From an uncultured Dehalococcoidia bacterium (GTDB lineage Bacteria; Chloroflexota; Dehalococcoidia; Lucifugimonadales; CATQGZ01): 64,000 bases of DNA. Below the pieces are notes generated by a model. That model did no database searches. It had not been told where the DNA came from and was given only the letters and a program-made list of their open reading frames with translations. This document shows, piece by piece, positions 61,024 through 64,000 of this stretch. Positions within the stretch are counted from its first letter, which is position 1; each line of letters opens with the position of its first letter. A program made the position numbers and the translations under genes. The DNA lies in NCBI GenBank assembly GCA_958295685.1, contig OY282365.1, positions 1,426,001 through 1,490,000 of the forward strand, given 5' to 3'.

Positions 61024-64000
61024 TTAGCCCATGCCGATGGCCTCCATGATTTGATTGGTGGCCGCCGGCAGGTTCCTAGTCACCACTATTTCATCGCAGA
61101 GCACGACCCGAGAGGTAGGAGAAGCCTGCTTGATGTTCCTGAGCACCACATCAGCGGGGGTGTCGCGCGTAAGCGGTTCACACAGGCCCACGAATAGGTC
61201 AATTCCATCAGCCCGGGTCACGCATATGGGAACAGTCACTGGGCCAAGGCCAGGGAGTGTCGTAGGATGATCCAAAGCTAAGGTTGTATTCGGGACGTCT
61301 TGCCTGATGAGGTCCTCGTAGAGCAACGTAGTTGAACCACGTAAACGTTCGACTGCCATGGACGGATAGCTCCCGTCAATCAAATACCTCAACAGACTCG
61401 CACCCAGATGACGATCCAACAGGTCATGCTCGAACTTGTTCTTGTAGCTTCTCAAACAACGATAGCATGACCGATCACAGCTCTCTGGGCATCCTCCCAG
61501 GATATGCAGGGCTTCCTTGAAGACATCTAGCCCCAGTTCACCGACACGCCGGGCAAAGCCAGCACCACCTGACAGAGTGTCATAGAGGTATATCTCGGCT
61601 TCGAGACCCTGGCGCCCATCTTCAGTAAGCGCAGGTCGATACTCAGCCTGCAACTCGTTGGGGTCCAATTCCAAGAGCCTACAAGCTGCTATCGCCAGCG
61701 CCTCGCTGATGGTGCGCAGTGCAACGTTTGTTGGAAGCAAGCCAGGGAATAGCGTGAGCGGGGGCCTCACGCCTATCGAAATTAGAAGCACGTCGCTGAT
61801 GAAGTCCGTTCCCAGTACCAAACCCGTAGTCGTACCCCCACCTGGGCAATTCTGATCCCTGGGGTCGGGGTATGGCTTACGGTGGGCTGCTCCCCCTTCG
61901 CCATCCCGCATCGCGGTCGGTTCTATGAGGCCACACTTCGTGCAATACGAGTAACCTTCGTCTCGCGGTCCTCGGTTTGTGACAAGTAGATAGGATCTGG
62001 CGTAGTGTTTGCGAATACGCTCATTGAGAATTGTCCACTTCCCCGGATCCGATGGGGTCGGCATCGTCAACTTGGCCCGCGTGGCGTAACTCCGTGCCGG
62101 CTGGTCATCTGGTGACGTCCCTTCCTCTCGGCTGACTGGATGTGCAAACCCAGGCGGCCTCAGCCAGCTCTTCGCTGGACCCAAGGTCCCTACGCCACCA
62201 CACCCTTGGCAATCCCTGGTCTCCCCCCTTTCACCTTCATCCAAGGGGCCGGTGAGGGCGTAATGACAAACGCTGCATTCGTAGTAAAGCCGCCGAATGT
62301 TCCAGGCGTCGTATCGATCGTTCGAGAAGGGCGAGTACAGCGCTCCCGAGGTCCAAAGTTTGCCATCAATCCAAACCTCCTTCCCCGGCGCATACTGCGA
62401 AAGCGCAGTGGCGAGACCCTGCGAAGGCGTGTACCGAAAGGCCGCGCGGTAGCGGGTTGACCGCTCTTGATCAAAGACATGAAACGCGGCAACGTCTGTA
62501 GGAAATGCATAACGCGGAAGCACTGCCTTGTACAGCAGGCGGTCGAGGAGATTCTCGGAAGGGTCTCTCGTGAACCCTTCTTCACCTGGCTCCTCCGGCG
62601 CCTCCGAACTGGAAGCGTCACTCTCCTCGCTGGGCACTCCGTCTTCGTCCGAACTCTGGGGGGCGTACTCGATGGCGGAGTCGATGGCATCTAGCGTTTC
62701 CTCGACTAGTTGGTCTAGGAGGTCTGTGCGTTCAGTGCCGACAATCTCCAATGGAAGCAATGAGTCGACGTCTCGCTTCAGCTCTTCTTCGTTCGAGCGC
62801 AGCCATTGTTCCAGGTCAACGCGGTTTAATGCCTTGCCGGGATTCCTGAAGTCTGCCACCGTCCCAAGCACGGCGAATAGTTGGGGCTGGTCTTCTGGGC
62901 TTATCTGAGGTAGCCGTGCTTGATGGTATTGCTGTAGCAGATGTGCCGTTACGTGACGCCGGGCAATCACAGGGTTGTCTAGGGTCAGTGATGGGTCATC
63001 GACTGCACCCCGGATCATCTGATCGGGGTGTTCGAAATAGTGCTCATCGTGACTGTCAGCACTGCCGAATGCAGTTACCGTCGCAACCGAGTTCCCCCGA
63101 CGCCCTGCGCGACCGGCCCGTTGTTGGTAGTTTGCCCTCGCTGGCGGCATGTTTCTGAGAGATACGCCTGAAAGAGCTCCTATGTCGATGCCAACCTCCA
63201 TTGTGGTTGTGCACGAGAGAACGTCTATCGCCGGCCTCTCTTGCCCCATGTCCCCGGGACCCAAGTCCACGTCCTGGAAGAGAATCTCGTACTCCTCAGC
63301 TTTGGAGAATATTTCGTCCGCCTGCGCGGTGTTGACCTGCGCAGTGTGCTCTGCAGCAATGAGAGCCATTGGAGCTATGGGCGGTGAAGCCAAAGCCGCC
63401 AATGTGCTGGCCCGGTAGTACCCTTTCCTAGCGGCAAAGACAGGGTCTGTGTCCGGGTCGATGGGCTCAGCAGCCTCACGCCCGCAGTTGACACAGGTGC
63501 TTCTTCCTGGAAGGGGTCTCTGGGCTGTACGGCAGGATTGACAGTACGACCAGCCGCCGCCAATTGCTAATGACAACTCTCTCCCGGCCAGTCGGTGCAT
63601 ACCTCCAGATGTCGACTCGGCAAATGTTTCCAGTAATCTCGGAAGCCATTTGCTTTCAAAGAGTCGCCGACCCGATGTGTCGGATAGGAGGCGATTCATG
63701 GCCGAGAATCTACCCGAATGTGAGCGAACTATTGTAGACGACCACGCCCCTGGCATCCGGCTCAACCAGACTCCTGACCGCATCCAACAGCGTAGCCACG
63801 TGCGGGCGAGCGCGAGCTTTTCGTCATCCGACTCTGCATGCTGGTGAATGTCAGGTAAGGCCGTTATCTTGGGGGTATGAGTTGGGCGCTCCACGAGCGA
63901 CGCCAATGCGAGCGACTCCAATCCATAGTACCTATCTGTGATCGAAGTCATGATGGAGCGAAGCAGGGATTCAGGTGGCGGCGAATTCTTGATCTCCATG
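61024..64000 (-). CDS. DUF1998 helicase, C-terminal part; N-terminus beyond window
   Basis: 991 codons are visible. Motif V is SCTTTMEVGIDIGALSG and motif VI NYQQRAGRAGRRG (about 265-315 of the visible part). Zinc-type Cys pairs occur in CQSCRTAQRPLPGRSTCVNC, CSVCHYALTG and CTKCG. The DUF1998 signature CPESCDRSCYRCLRSYKNKF is near residue 870, with LDRHLGASLLRYL after it. Walker A and DEAD-box motifs must lie to the right. It resembles the helicase at 29.8 kb in layout but not closely in sequence. It runs against the DISARM-like operon, so it belongs to another unit. Confidence 0.85.
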   Translation of the reverse strand, partial: MEIKNSPPPESLLRSIMTSITDRYYGLESLALASLVERPTHTPKITALPDIHQHAESDDEKLALARTWLRCWMRSGVWLSRMPGAWSSTIVRSHSGRFSAMNRLLSDTSGRRLFESKWLPRLLETFAESTSGGMHRLAGRELSLAIGGGWSYCQSCRTAQRPLPGRSTCVNCGREAAEPIDPDTDPVFAARKGYYRASTLAALASPPIAPMALIAAEHTAQVNTAQADEIFSKAEEYEILFQDVDLGPGDMGQERPAIDVLSCTTTMEVGIDIGALSGVSLRNMPPARANYQQRAGRAGRRGNSVATVTAFGSADSHDEHYFEHPDQMIRGAVDDPSLTLDNPVIARRHVTAHLLQQYHQARLPQISPEDQPQLFAVLGTVADFRNPGKALNRVDLEQWLRSNEEELKRDVDSLLPLEIVGTERTDLLDQLVEETLDAIDSAIEYAPQSSDEDGVPSEESDASSSEAPEEPGEEGFTRDPSENLLDRLLYKAVLPRYAFPTDVAAFHVFDQERSTRYRAAFRYTPSQGLATALSQYAPGKEVWIDGKLWTSGALYSPFSNDRYDAWNIRRLYYECSVCHYALTGPLDEGERGETRDCQGCGGVGTLGPAKSWLRPPGFAHPVSREEGTSPDDQPARSYATRAKLTMPTPSDPGKWTILNERIRKHYARSYLLVTNRGPRDEGYSYCTKCGLIEPTAMRDGEGGAAHRKPYPDPRDQNCPGGGTTTGLVLGTDFISDVLLISIGVRPPLTLFPGLLPTNVALRTISEALAIAACRLLELDPNELQAEYRPALTEDGRQGLEAEIYLYDTLSGGAGFARRVGELGLDVFKEALHILGGCPESCDRSCYRCLRSYKNKFEHDLLDRHLGASLLRYLIDGSYPSMAVERLRGSTTLLYEDLIRQDVPNTTLALDHPTTLPGLGPVTVPICVTRADGIDLFVGLCEPLTRDTPADVVLRNIKQASPTSRVVLCDEIVVTRNLPAATNQIMEAIGMG

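Overview
The window is a 64 kb stretch of a high-GC bacterial chromosome, probably a Chloroflexota relative of the Dehalococcoidia/SAR202 kind. That assignment is an inference from gene order (rpmH-rnpA-yidD-yidC-khpB, ispD-ispF-cysS, der-plsY-gpsA) and general protein character; there is no rRNA gene to settle it. I recognised no tRNA, rRNA or CRISPR array.

Positions 1-25.3 kb are core genome. A PHP phosphoesterase and RNase Y run leftward, and ispD-ispF-cysS runs rightward with 4-nt overlaps. A long leftward operon follows: rpmH, rnpA, yidD, a BamB-like lipoprotein, yidC, khpB, a PfkB kinase, an S9 peptidase, gatB, yvcK, then secG. It is driven by a near-consensus promoter that sits almost on the rpmH start codon. 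After a complete DDE insertion sequence (15.2-16.5 kb) come an RraA-like gene, trmD, argF, der, plsY and gpsA rightward, then prmA and dnaJ leftward.

From 25.4 kb to the right edge the sequence is accessory, mostly anti-phage defence. (1) 26.7-35.5 kb: a tight three-gene operon of two unrecognised proteins and a 1903-aa DUF1998 helicase, reminiscent of Druantia DruE. (2) 35.7-47.95 kb, leftward: a type I restriction-modification operon, hsdM - DUF2442 - hsdS - [toxin and antitoxin cassettes] - hsdR - YgjP-like metallopeptidase. The gap between hsdS and hsdR holds an ApeA-like HEPN gene, a DUF433/DUF5615 pair, two unrecognised-protein/PIN pairs and an MNT antitoxin with a gutted HepT. These are separated by copies of the first ~66 bp of hsdR and of the 3' end of hsdS. 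(3) 48.9-60.7 kb: a DISARM-like locus with a DrmE-like protein, a NERD-helicase, DrmA and a frameshifted DrmB. It is followed by an HNH endonuclease and the tail of a cytosine-5 methyltransferase fused to a Mig-like mismatch glycosylase. (4) 61.0 kb to the end: the C-terminal part of a further DUF1998 helicase.

Five intergenic elements (2.7, 16.5, 25.7, 26.2 and 48.3 kb) share one unusual build. Each has a sigma70-type promoter with a 17-bp spacer, a head-to-tail array of 11-bp units of the form TGTNSCA plus four bases, a conserved CAGCTACGA core, and inverted copies of the array word. I regard these and the hsdS-hsdR cassette site as the two observations most likely to be new.
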